A stretch of DNA of 57,708 bases from Tissierella sp. (GTDB taxonomy: Bacteria; Bacillota; Clostridia; Tissierellales; Tissierellaceae), in the NCBI GenBank assembly GCA_012735585.1, contig JAAYGX010000104.1, positions 1 to 57,708 on the forward strand, written 5' to 3'. Shown piece by piece: positions 17,117-25,509 of the stretch. Within the stretch, counting starts at the first letter, position 1, and each line of letters begins with the position of its first letter. The translations under genes were made by a program, and so were the position numbers. The notes under the pieces are model-generated. The model worked only from the letters and a program-made list of their open reading frames with translations, did no database searches and was not told the origin of the DNA.

Positions 17117-18097
17117 ATGAAAAGAAATTTAAAGAAGATTTCATTACTTTTTGTAATGATGTTGATTTTAGTAGGACTTGCAGCTTGTGCAAATGAAGCA
17201 TCAGATAAAGGTGAAGATATAGTAGAGCCACCCGTACAGGAAGAAACAACAGGTGATGTAGAAATAGCAGATAAATTCCCTTTAGAAATAGAAGACGCTT
17301 TTGGTAATGTTGTTGTAATAGAAAATGCTCCAGAAAGAATAATATCATTGGCACCAAGCCACACTGAAATTCTATATGCATTAGACTTAGGTGACAAAGT
17401 AGTAGGAGTTACTGCTTTTTGTGATTACCCAGAAGAAGCACTAGCGGTAGAAAAAATCGGTGATTTTAATGGAACAAACCTTGAAAAAATTATTGAACTT
17501 GAACCAGATTTAATTGTAAGCTATGGAGAAGTCAGTGATGAAGAAAATAGTATGTTTGAAAGTGCAGGTATACCAGTAATTGCATATATGCCAGAATCAA
17601 TGGATGAAGTAATCGAAACTATAAATCAAATAGCCAAGGCGACTGATGTAGTTGAAGAAGGTAATACTTTAACAAATAATATGATACAAAAAAGAGATGA
17701 AATAGTAGCGAAGGTACAAGATTCTCAAGCAGTTAAAGCATTTTATGAAGTTTGGCATGAACCTCTAATGGCTGCAGGATCAGGCTCATTTGTAGATGGT
17801 CTAATTAACTTAGCTAATGGAATAAATATAGCTAGTGATGCAGAGGGTGCTTATCCAAACTATGATGTTGAACAATTAATAGAAAATGACCCACAGGTCT
17901 ATCTGACAGCAAATATGGATTCGCCAGACATTACAGTAGAGACTATTTCAGCAAGGCCTGGCTATGACAATATAACTGCAGTAAAAAATGGAGATATTTA
18001 TCTATTGGATGGAAATATCATATCAAGACCTGGGCCAAGAATAGTCGAAGGATTAGAACTAATTGCTCGTGCTTTACATCCAGAAGCATTTGAATAA
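17117..18097 (+). CDS. btuF: Corrinoid ABC transporter substrate-binding lipoprotein
   Basis: Periplasmic-type binding protein of 326 residues, lipid-anchored through the lipobox LAAC after a hydrophobic signal (about 9-24). It belongs to the BtuF/FhuD class with the family phrases PERIISLAPSHTEILYAL, VVGVTAFCDYPEEA and LEPDLIVSYG. The class also binds ferric siderophores; the cobalamin riboswitch upstream makes corrinoids the likely ligand. First gene of a three-gene operon with AGGAGGA ribosome binding site. Confidence 0.9.
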   Translation: MKRNLKKISLLFVMMLILVGLAACANEASDKGEDIVEPPVQEETTGDVEIADKFPLEIEDAFGNVVVIENAPERIISLAPSHTEILYALDLGDKVVGVTAFCDYPEEALAVEKIGDFNGTNLEKIIELEPDLIVSYGEVSDEENSMFESAGIPVIAYMPESMDEVIETINQIAKATDVVEEGNTLTNNMIQKRDEIVAKVQDSQAVKAFYEVWHEPLMAAGSGSFVDGLINLANGINIASDAEGAYPNYDVEQLIENDPQVYLTANMDSPDITVETISARPGYDNITAVKNGDIYLLDGNIISRPGPRIVEGLELIARALHPEAFE

Positions 18098-18112
18098 AAT
18101 GGGGTTATATAA

Positions 18113-19156
18113 TTGAGAAGGAATAAGACCAAATATAGTCTAATAATTATTGTGCTAATAATTTCATTAATATTTGCTATCGGATTATTTACAACAATAG
18201 GTACTGCTAAAGTTAGTGTATTAGATATATTTAAAATAATAGGTTCAAAAGTATCTTTTATGGAGAAATATATAGATATTTCAGATATAGCCGATTCATC
18301 TAAGACAATTATCTGGAATATTAGATTGCCTAGGGTCTTATTAGGTGCCCTAGTTGGTGCCAGTTTATCCATGGCTGGCGCTTCCTTTCAGGGGATGTTT
18401 AAAAACCCTATGGCTGATCCCTATGTAATCGGGATATCCTCTGGGGCAGCTTTAGGAGCTACTTTAGCAATTGTTTTTAAACTTAATATTGGAATCTTTA
18501 ATATACCTACTATAACAATATTTGCATTTGTAGGAGCTTTACTAGCTGTTAGTCTAGTCTATAATATAGCAAGAATAAAAAATAAGGTTCCTGTAACTAC
18601 ATTATTACTAGCTGGTGTTGCAGTAGGGCAATTTTTGACTGCTATAATGTCATTTTTAATGGTGATTTTTGATAAGGATATGGTGAAGATCACCTACTGG
18701 ACCTTAGGAAGCCTATCAGGAAAAGGCTGGGAGCCGGTATTAACTATAGCATTACCTGTTATTATATGTATGATAGTTATTAACTTTTTTGCTAGGGATT
18801 TAAATATTTTACTGACAGGAGAGGAGTCAGCCCAAAGTTTAGGTATTGATGTTGAAAAGACTAAGACCTATATTCTTTTGCTAGGAACATTTATTACTGC
18901 AATAAGCGTATCTGTAAGCGGTATTATTGGATTTGTTGGACTGATCATACCTCATATAGTGAGACTTTTAATAGGTCCCGATCATAGAATTCTCCTACCA
19001 GCATCAGCACTGTTAGGAAGTATATTTATGATATTTGCTGATACAATTGCAAGGACTTTAATTTCTCCAATTGAGATACCTGTAGGCATAATCACTGCAT
19101 TATTTGGAGGACCATTTTTCATATATCTATTAAGATCAAAGAAGAAAAGTATATAG
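18113..19156 (+). CDS. btuC: Corrinoid ABC transporter permease (FecCD family)
   Basis: Permease of 347 residues, about ten spans. Family hallmarks: RLPRVLLGALVGASLSMAGA, FKNPMADPYVIGISSGAALGA, the cytoplasmic GEESAQSLGID coupling loop and GFVGLIIPHIVRLLIGPDHR. Starts with TTG fifteen bases after btuF. Assigned to corrinoid rather than iron transport by the riboswitch. Confidence 0.92.
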   Translation: MRRNKTKYSLIIIVLIISLIFAIGLFTTIGTAKVSVLDIFKIIGSKVSFMEKYIDISDIADSSKTIIWNIRLPRVLLGALVGASLSMAGASFQGMFKNPMADPYVIGISSGAALGATLAIVFKLNIGIFNIPTITIFAFVGALLAVSLVYNIARIKNKVPVTTLLLAGVAVGQFLTAIMSFLMVIFDKDMVKITYWTLGSLSGKGWEPVLTIALPVIICMIVINFFARDLNILLTGEESAQSLGIDVEKTKTYILLLGTFITAISVSVSGIIGFVGLIIPHIVRLLIGPDHRILLPASALLGSIFMIFADTIARTLISPIEIPVGIITALFGGPFFIYLLRSKKKSI

Positions 19157-19162
19157 AAGGTA

Positions 19163-20404
19163 GTGGAGAATATGAATGCTATAGATGTAAATAATTTAGA
19201 GTTTGGATATAAAGACAATTTAGTTATAAAGGACATTAGCTTTAGCATTAAAGCTGGAAGTTTTGTAAGTATTTTAGGTCCTAATGGATCAGGAAAATCA
19301 ACATTACTTAAAACCTTAAACAATCTATATAACCCAAATAATGGCAGTATACAATTATATGGCAAGGATATATTATCCTATAAAAAAAGGGAACTTGCCA
19401 AGAAGATTGCCCTAGTTCCCCAGGATACCAATATTGAATATGAGTTTACAGTGGAAGACATAGTTATGATGGGTAGACATCCATATAAAAATCGTTTTGA
19501 AAATGAAAATGAGATTGATCATAAAATTGTAAATGAATCCTTAGAATTGACCTATACTTTAAATTTAAAGGATAGAATTATAAATCAAATATCAGGTGGA
19601 GAGAGACAAAGGGCTATTATTGCTAAAGCATTAGCACAAAAGCCTGCAATAATATTATTAGATGAGCCAACATCAAACCTTGATATAAATCATCAAATGG
19701 ATATTCTAAATCTATTAAAAAAATTAAATCATGAAAATGGACTTACAGTAGTTTTAGTTATACATGATATTAACCTAGCTTGTAGATATTCAGATGAAAT
19801 AATATTGCTTCATAAAGGAAAAATTCTAGGTATTGGGGCACCGGAAGAGGTTATCACAGTTGAAAATATGGAAGATGCATATGATATGAAGGTAGCTCTA
19901 GAAAAGAATAAATACACAGATACAATTCATTTAACACCAATTGAGATTAAAGAAAAGAATAAAAACTTTAAAAATAATAAAGTTCACATAATCTGCGGCG
20001 GAGGATCAGGCCAAGAAATTATAAATAAACTATATTCTGAAGGATTTGAACTATCATTAGGAGTGCTAAATATAGGTGATAGTGATTGGGAACATGGTAG
20101 AAATTTAAATATTCCTATGGTTGAAGAGATTCCATTTTCAGGTATCAGTAATCAATCATATCAGGAAAATGTAGAGGTAATGAATAAATCAGATATTATA
20201 GTAATTTCAAACGTTCCCATAGGATCAGGTAACTTAAAAAATTTACTAGGTGCTAAAGATGCCTTAGAAAAAGGGAAGAAGGTATATTACATAGCCGAAA
20301 ATTCTCAGGAGTATGATTATACAGAGGGAGAAGCAAAAAAGATTATAGAGGAAATGCTAAAAAAAGGAATGCAAAGTGTAAGGTCAGTAGATGAATTATT
20401 ATAA
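19163..20404 (+). CDS. btuD: Corrinoid ABC transporter ATPase with an extra C-terminal domain
   Basis: ATPase of 413 residues, about 150 longer than the usual 255-265. Residues 1-255 form a complete BtuD/FepC-type domain: Walker A GPNGSGKST (39-47), signature SGGER (143-147), Walker B ILLDEP (164-169), switch His201. Residues about 272-413 form a second domain starting KVHIICGGGSGQEII, with a glycine-rich loop after a beta strand, then GVLNIGDSDWEHG and IVISNVPIGSGNLKNL. This looks like a Rossmann-type nucleotide fold. I recall similar extensions on other corrinoid transporter ATPases but know no function. Start is GTG 19163 or ATG 19172; neither has an ideal ribosome binding site. Confidence 0.88.
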   Translation: MENMNAIDVNNLEFGYKDNLVIKDISFSIKAGSFVSILGPNGSGKSTLLKTLNNLYNPNNGSIQLYGKDILSYKKRELAKKIALVPQDTNIEYEFTVEDIVMMGRHPYKNRFENENEIDHKIVNESLELTYTLNLKDRIINQISGGERQRAIIAKALAQKPAIILLDEPTSNLDINHQMDILNLLKKLNHENGLTVVLVIHDINLACRYSDEIILLHKGKILGIGAPEEVITVENMEDAYDMKVALEKNKYTDTIHLTPIEIKEKNKNFKNNKVHIICGGGSGQEIINKLYSEGFELSLGVLNIGDSDWEHGRNLNIPMVEEIPFSGISNQSYQENVEVMNKSDIIVISNVPIGSGNLKNLLGAKDALEKGKKVYYIAENSQEYDYTEGEAKKIIEEMLKKGMQSVRSVDELL

Positions 20405-20444
20405 TGGGACAGGGAGTCAGTGAACTGACTTCCTGTCCCATTAT
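20401..20444. terminator. Long hairpin between convergent btuD and the Na+ symporter gene
   Basis: A 21-bp stem, with one mismatch, joins 20401-20421 and 20424-20444 (ATAATGGGACAGG ... CCTGTCCCATTAT). It overlaps the btuD stop and ends just before the stop of the convergent gene. There is no strong T run on either side; probably a bidirectional terminator. Confidence 0.6.
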
Positions 20445-20446
20445 AG

Positions 20447-21853
20447 CTAAACTAGAATCCCCAATGAGTTTAAAAATACAATAATAATTAGGAAAAGTGC
20501 TATATATTTTGTTAGAAAATAATAGATAGATATCATTCTATTATTAGCCAATGAATAATCATTACTAAGTTCCTTCACAAGATCTGATTTTGCTGTAAAA
20601 TATCCTAAGAATATTATAATCAAAGATCCGTTAATCGGCATTAAAATATTGGATGAGACGAAGTCAAAAAAATTAAAAAGACTCATTCCAAATAGTTGGG
20701 TATTTCCAAAAATACTTTCTGGATGTACCGTCAAAACCCCTACAATACTAATAATGGCGATGGTAGAAATAACGGCAGTCTTTCTTTTAAGATCAAACTC
20801 TTCAGTTAGAAAGGCTACAGGTACCTCAACTAGTGAAAGCATAGCCATAGTAGCAGCTAAAGATGTTAATAGAAAAAATATAATTATTAATAGATTTCCA
20901 AAAGGAATCCTTGAGAATACCAATGGGATCGTATTAAAAAGCAATGCTGGACCTGAAGTAGGTTCCAATCCAAAGGTAAATACCACAGGAAATATTGCTA
21001 AACCAACAGTTATAGACACCAATGTATCTGATAATACAACTTTAAATGCATTATTTATCATATTATTATCCTCAGTAATATAACTACCATAAGTAATCAT
21101 AGTCCCCACACCTATGGACACTTTAAAAAAAGCTAAACCCAATGCTGCTAGTATCATTGATGGGGTTATAGTAGAAAAATCCACTCTAAAAAGAAAATCT
21201 ACACCTTCTTTAGCGCCATCAAGATTTAAGGCTACTACACATGTTACAATTATTAGCAAAAATAAAATTGGCATAGATGTTTTTGTCACTTTTTCTATTC
21301 CATTTTTAACCCCAGCAATTAGTATAATAGTTACAAATAATATTGGCACTAGTTGCCATATCATAGGTGAAATAGAACCAGACACTGTTGAATTATATAG
21401 ATTTACAATAATATCGGCTGCTTCATTTATTGGAAGAGATGAAATATCAAGAAAATCTCCTTTAATAGCCTTAAATAAATATGAGTAAACCCATCCTGCC
21501 ACTGCACTATAGAAGAACATTATAAAAAATGTAGCTATTACACCAAGATATCCGACGACTTTAAAGAACGTTGGAGTTTTTAGTTTTTCAAATGCTCCTA
21601 CAGGATTACTTCTAGATCTTCTTCCTATATAGAATTCAGATATCATCACCGGTACACTTACTAATAATACTGATATAAGATATATTAATATAAATGCTCC
21701 ACCACCATTGGTTCCAACCATGGATGGGAACTTCCATATATTCCCTAGTCCAACTGCTGAGCTTAATGTGGCAAAAAATACAGCTATACCAGATGAAAAA
21801 GTTTCACGATTGTCTATTACATTATTTGTCTCTTTTTTTCTGATCTTGTACAT
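20447..21853 (-). CDS. Sodium-dependent transporter, neurotransmitter:sodium symporter (NSS/SNF) family
   Basis: Na+-coupled amino acid transporter of 468 residues, about 11-12 spans. The first span carries the NSS Na+-site motif SAVGLGNIWKFP with GTNGGGAFILIY after it, as in LeuT and MhsT. Substrate is not predictable, though Na+ symport of an amino acid fits this organism. The ATG is used because the frame offers no other start, but the AAAGGAG touches it with no spacing, which is odd. A good sigma-A promoter lies 27 bases upstream. Confidence 0.9.
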   Translation of the reverse strand: MYKIRKKETNNVIDNRETFSSGIAVFFATLSSAVGLGNIWKFPSMVGTNGGGAFILIYLISVLLVSVPVMISEFYIGRRSRSNPVGAFEKLKTPTFFKVVGYLGVIATFFIMFFYSAVAGWVYSYLFKAIKGDFLDISSLPINEAADIIVNLYNSTVSGSISPMIWQLVPILFVTIILIAGVKNGIEKVTKTSMPILFLLIIVTCVVALNLDGAKEGVDFLFRVDFSTITPSMILAALGLAFFKVSIGVGTMITYGSYITEDNNMINNAFKVVLSDTLVSITVGLAIFPVVFTFGLEPTSGPALLFNTIPLVFSRIPFGNLLIIIFFLLTSLAATMAMLSLVEVPVAFLTEEFDLKRKTAVISTIAIISIVGVLTVHPESIFGNTQLFGMSLFNFFDFVSSNILMPINGSLIIIFLGYFTAKSDLVKELSNDYSLANNRMISIYYFLTKYIALFLIIIVFLNSLGILV

Positions 21854-21879
21854 CTCCTTTCATAATAAGCATACCTTGC

Positions 21880-21908
21880 ATTGTATAATCTTATTATTTT
21901 CAAGTCAA
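21880..21908 (-). promoter_or_regulatory. Sigma-A promoter of the NSS transporter gene
   Basis: On the minus strand, TTGACT (21908-21903), a 17-base spacer and TACAAT (21885-21880). The predicted transcript starts about 20 bases before the coding start. Confidence 0.65.
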
Positions 21909-22004
21909 GGACAATTATACCTTCCCTTAAGCCTCCATCCCCAAAAAATAATGTTAAATGTATCATTAAATGTGATAAAATAAAGTAATAATAATCAGGG
22001 AGGC

Positions 22005-22106
22005 TTGCTAAGATTTATTCCCAAAATTAGTGGCACTATCATGGTAATATTTGGGGTATTGATATTTTTTAATAAGATAATGGCAATTAGTAATTTTTTA
22101 TTGTAG
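22005..22106 (+). CDS. Possible 33-codon hydrophobic peptide
   Basis: Within the 372-base gap between the NSS symporter and the HAD phosphatase gene, a frame from TTG 22005 to TAG 22104 encodes a basic start (LLRFIPKISG) and one membrane-like stretch (IMVIFGVLIFF) with further hydrophobic residues. It has GGGAGG just upstream, but only one base from the TTG, so the start is unsure. A promoter-like TGTGATAAAAT lies before it and a terminator hairpin directly after the stop. No family recognised. Confidence 0.3.
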   Translation: MLRFIPKISGTIMVIFGVLIFFNKIMAISNFLL

Positions 22107-22146
22107 AATCCATAGTGTGATAAATTTTCTCACATGGATTTAGTTT
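22107..22146 (+). terminator. Terminator-like hairpin in the gap before the HAD gene
   Basis: AATCCAT (22107-22113) pairs with ATGGATT (22134-22140) and GTGA with TCAC inside, then TAGTTTT. It follows the candidate small ORF, while the HAD gene has its own extended -10 (TGGTATATT) further on, so the hairpin should end an upstream plus-strand transcript. Confidence 0.55.
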
Positions 22147-22225
22147 TACTATGTCTTTAAATTCTTGTTCAATTTCTGTCAGAATTATGGTATATTAAAG
22201 TTGGTATGTAAAGAGGAGGTAAAAT

Positions 22226-23041
22226 ATGAGTTACAAATTAATAGCAATTGATATGGATGGGACACTATTAAACAGCAAAGGAACGGTAAGTGATAGGACT
22301 AGACAAGCCATTTATGAGGCAGGTAAAAAAGGTGTATATGTTGTTTTAGCTACTGGTAGAATCTTAAAATCAGCTATCAATCATTCCATAGAACTAAATC
22401 TTAATAGGCCCATAATATCAAGTAATGGTGCTATAATTGTAGATGAAAAGAAAAATATCATATATGAAAGACCAATGAAATTAGAGGCCGTTGAAAAGGT
22501 TGTAAAATTGGGTCAAAGTGAAAATATCTACTATCACTTTTATGATAAAGATAGTTTCTATGCCAATACTTACATTGAAGAGATTTTAAGCTTTTATAAC
22601 ACAGAAGACTCAAAAAAGAATGCTAGAGATATCAAAATGAATATTTTTCAAGATATTAATGAGATCACTAGTAATGATATCAATGTCTATAAGTTTTTAT
22701 TTATAGATGATAACAGGAATAAACTAGATAGTTTAAAGGAAAAACTTATGAGTGTAGAGAATATCAGTGTATGTAGTTCCTGGGGAAATAACTTAGAGGT
22801 CATGGACATGGAAGTTTCAAAAGGAAAGGGCTTAGAATATCTATGTAATCGGTTGAATGTATCATCGGATCAAGTTATAGCTATTGGTGACAATGAAAAT
22901 GATATATCTATGATTCAATATGCAGGATTAGGAGTTGCCATGGGTAATGGAGTAGAAAAAACAAAATCAGTGGCAGATTTAATTGCGAAAACCAACGATG
23001 AAGATGGCGTCGCAAAGATTATTGAGAAGTATATTTTATAA
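22226..23041 (+). CDS. Cof-type HAD-superfamily phosphatase
   Basis: Sugar-phosphate-phosphatase-like protein of 271 residues. Motif I is DMDGTLLNSKG, motif II ATGR, the C2B cap lies between, and motifs III/IV are VSKGKGLEYL and GDNENDISMIQYAG. Class IIB HAD enzymes of this type act on small phosphorylated metabolites such as sugar phosphates or flavin nucleotides; the substrate cannot be told. Ribosome binding site AGGAGG. Confidence 0.92.
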   Translation: MSYKLIAIDMDGTLLNSKGTVSDRTRQAIYEAGKKGVYVVLATGRILKSAINHSIELNLNRPIISSNGAIIVDEKKNIIYERPMKLEAVEKVVKLGQSENIYYHFYDKDSFYANTYIEEILSFYNTEDSKKNARDIKMNIFQDINEITSNDINVYKFLFIDDNRNKLDSLKEKLMSVENISVCSSWGNNLEVMDMEVSKGKGLEYLCNRLNVSSDQVIAIGDNENDISMIQYAGLGVAMGNGVEKTKSVADLIAKTNDEDGVAKIIEKYIL

Positions 23042-23058
23042 TGGGAGATGAGAAGTAA

Positions 23059-23526
23059 GTGGCTTTGAATATAGTTTTAGTAGAGCCTGAAATACCACAT
23101 AATACTGGGAGCATTGCAAGAACTTGCGCATTAACAAATGTCTCATTACATTTAATTCGACCTTTAGGTTTTTCTGTAGATGATAAACATCTTAAGAGAG
23201 CGGGACTTGATTATTGGCATCTTGTGAATATCTACTATTATGATAGTTTTAATCAATTACTAGAGAAATATCCAGATGGACATTTTTACTATGCAACTAC
23301 AAAGGCATCAAAAAATTATACTGAATTTGAATATAAAGATAATACCTTTTTTGTATTTGGCAAGGAGACTAAAGGTCTACCCAAAGAAATACTTGAGGAA
23401 AATTTAGATAGGGCTATTAGAATACCAATGAAGAAAGACATAGCAAGATCCTTAAATCTGGCAAATTCAGTAAATATTATTATTTTTGAAGCTTTAAGAC
23501 AATTAAGCTTCCCAAATTTAGACTAA
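23059..23526 (+). CDS. trmL: tRNA (cytidine(34)-2'-O)-methyltransferase
   Basis: SPOUT-family methyltransferase of 155 residues modifying the wobble base of tRNA-Leu. Motifs: LVEPEIPHNTGSIARTC, FGKETKGLPKEIL and the trefoil-knot end IPMKKDIARSLNLANSVNII. Starts GTG 23059 (or TTG 23065) 17 bases after the HAD gene, so co-transcribed. Length is typical. Confidence 0.93.
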   Translation: MALNIVLVEPEIPHNTGSIARTCALTNVSLHLIRPLGFSVDDKHLKRAGLDYWHLVNIYYYDSFNQLLEKYPDGHFYYATTKASKNYTEFEYKDNTFFVFGKETKGLPKEILEENLDRAIRIPMKKDIARSLNLANSVNIIIFEALRQLSFPNLD

Positions 23527-23574
23527 TTTATTTAAATTAAAGTACAATTTACTTACTTAGGAGGAATTATTATT

Positions 23575-25179
23575 ATGGATATTGCAATACCTGTCTTTGG
23601 TGGGCTAGGATTATTCCTTTATGGAATGACAATGATGGGAGATGGACTACAAAAGGCGGCAGGAGACAGACTTCGTAGATTAATAGAAGTACTTACAAAT
23701 AATAGGCTAATGGGAGTAATAGTAGGTGCTCTTGTAACCATGGTAATTCAAAGTAGTAGTGCTACTACTGTTATGGTAGTAGGTTTTGTAAATGCTGGAT
23801 TGATGTCTTTGCCACAAGCAGCTGGGGTTATAATGGGTGCCAATATAGGAACAACTATAACAGCTCAAATAATTGCATTTGATGTGGTTGAATATGCTCC
23901 AATAGCTGTAGCATTAGGTGTAGCAGTATGGCTATCAGCTAAAAAGAAGAGGAATAGGGATATTGCTGAAATTATTATAGGTATAGGTATTTTGTTTATC
24001 GGTATGGATATGATGAGTGGTGGACTTAAGCCATTAGCAGAGCTTCAAGCTTTTTCTGATATAATGATAAATTTAAATAATCCAATTATAGGAGTTATAG
24101 TAGGCTTATTAATTACTACAATTGTTCAAAGTAGTAGTGCTTCTATCGGTTTATTACAAGCATTAGCAGGTCAAGGATTAATAAGTATTAATATGGCATT
24201 TCCCATATTATTTGGAGATAATATTGGAACCACTACAACATCACTAATATCAAGTGTAGGAGCAAATAAAACAGCTAAAAGAGCAGCAGTTATACATTTC
24301 TTATTTAATTTAGTTGGTACAATTATATTTATTACTGTTTTACGGATTCCTATTCAATATTTTGTAGAGAGGATATCACCTGGTGATGTAAAAAGACAAA
24401 TAGCTAATGCACATACATTATTTAACTTAATTAATGTTGTGATTCAATTCCCGTTTGCTAAATTTTTAGTAATGGCTGCGGAAAAATTAGTTACTGGCGA
24501 AGATATATCTGATTTGGATGCTACAATTTACTTGGATAATAGGATTTTAGAAACTCCTGGAATTGCATTAGGACAGGCAAAAAAAGAAGTACTTAGAATG
24601 GGAGAAATAGTAGCAAAAAACTTAGAACTAAGTAGAGAAGCTTTAATAAATGGCGGTGAAGAAACAGTAGAAAAAGTTCTTGAAACTGAAAAACTTATAA
24701 ATAAAATAGAAAAAGAGATAACCGAATACTTAGTTCATTTATCTAAAGAACCATTATCAGGAACTCAACACACTACAATCAACAATTATTTATATACAAT
24801 TAATGACATTGAAAGAGTAGGAGATCATATAGAAAATATTGTTGAGTTGGCACAATACAAGAATAATAGTGGGCTCTCATTTAGTAAAGATGGTATGGAC
24901 GGTTTAAATGAAATGTTTGATAAATGTGAAGAAGTATTTAAAATAACAATAAAAGCTTTTGATACTGATGATGAGACTTTAGCTAGAAAAGTCCTTGTAT
25001 TAGAAGATGAAGTAGATGCAATTGAAAAAAGAAATAGAGAAGATCATATGAATAGGCTAAATAAAATGGAATGTTTAACTGAACCTGGAGTATTATATCT
25101 TGATACCATAAGTAACTTAGAAAGAGTATCCGACCACTCAGTGAATATTGCAATGTATGTTTTAGATAAGTATAAATAA
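23575..25179 (+). CDS. Na+/phosphate cotransporter with C-terminal PhoU-like domain
   Basis: Type II Na/Pi cotransporter of 534 residues. Two inverted half repeats carry QSSSATTVMVVGF with GANIGTTITAQI, and QSSSASIGLLQAL with GDNIGTTTTSLI, the QSSS signatures that form the Na+/Pi sites. From about residue 345 a helical PhoU-like domain follows (GDHIENIVELAQY, ERVSDHSVNIA). Bacterial members import phosphate or regulate it. Ribosome binding site AGGAGGA, terminator directly downstream. Confidence 0.93.
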   Translation: MDIAIPVFGGLGLFLYGMTMMGDGLQKAAGDRLRRLIEVLTNNRLMGVIVGALVTMVIQSSSATTVMVVGFVNAGLMSLPQAAGVIMGANIGTTITAQIIAFDVVEYAPIAVALGVAVWLSAKKKRNRDIAEIIIGIGILFIGMDMMSGGLKPLAELQAFSDIMINLNNPIIGVIVGLLITTIVQSSSASIGLLQALAGQGLISINMAFPILFGDNIGTTTTSLISSVGANKTAKRAAVIHFLFNLVGTIIFITVLRIPIQYFVERISPGDVKRQIANAHTLFNLINVVIQFPFAKFLVMAAEKLVTGEDISDLDATIYLDNRILETPGIALGQAKKEVLRMGEIVAKNLELSREALINGGEETVEKVLETEKLINKIEKEITEYLVHLSKEPLSGTQHTTINNYLYTINDIERVGDHIENIVELAQYKNNSGLSFSKDGMDGLNEMFDKCEEVFKITIKAFDTDDETLARKVLVLEDEVDAIEKRNREDHMNRLNKMECLTEPGVLYLDTISNLERVSDHSVNIAMYVLDKYK

Positions 25180-25237
25180 ATCTTATTGTTAATGTATTAG
25201 AGAATGCCTATTATTGGGATAGCTCTCAAGAAATTTG

Positions 25238-25277
25238 ACAGAACAAATAGGCAAAGTCTATTTGTTCTGTTTTTTTA
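25238..25277 (+). terminator. Terminator of the Na/Pi cotransporter gene
   Basis: ACAGAACAAATAG (25238-25250) pairs fully with CTATTTGTTCTGT (25258-25270), then seven T. Confidence 0.9.
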
Positions 25278-25278
25278 T

Positions 25279-25400
25279 GACCTAACCCGATTTATGGTGA
25301 ATTTCCATAAATCGATGGTAGGTCAAACGCAACGAGCACCAAATTCATGTGAGTGAAACGAACAAATGAATTTGAGTTGCGAGACTGCGAAGTCGTCTTG
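25279..25400. repeat. Three consecutive palindromes upstream of the glycine reductase operon
   Basis: First, GACCTA...CGATTTATGG (25279-25297) pairs with CCATAAATCG...TAGGTC (25305-25324). Second, GCAAC and CAAATTCAT (25329-25348) pair with ATGAATTTG and GTTGC (25366-25380). Third, a short GACT/AGTC hairpin (25383-25394). The block occupies much of the 330-base gap before trxB. It codes for nothing I recognise and does not look like a glycine riboswitch. It may be an interspersed repeat element. Confidence 0.6.
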
Positions 25401-25509
25401 GTTAAATTAAACTTATATATAGGCTTTAATATCCAAGAAATTGGGAATATATTATATAAGTAATATAAAAGCATTAAAATTAATATTACATTATAAGGAG
25501 GAAAACATT

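Noticed and set aside
17019-17397. Minus-strand ORFs over btuF
   Set aside because: Two overlapping frames opposite a clear lipoprotein gene, with no ribosome binding site and low-complexity hydrophobic translation.
25277-25509. Glycine riboswitch before the grd operon
   Set aside because: I looked for the tandem aptamer pattern with conserved GGAGAG-type cores; the region shows only palindromes and AT-rich spacer.
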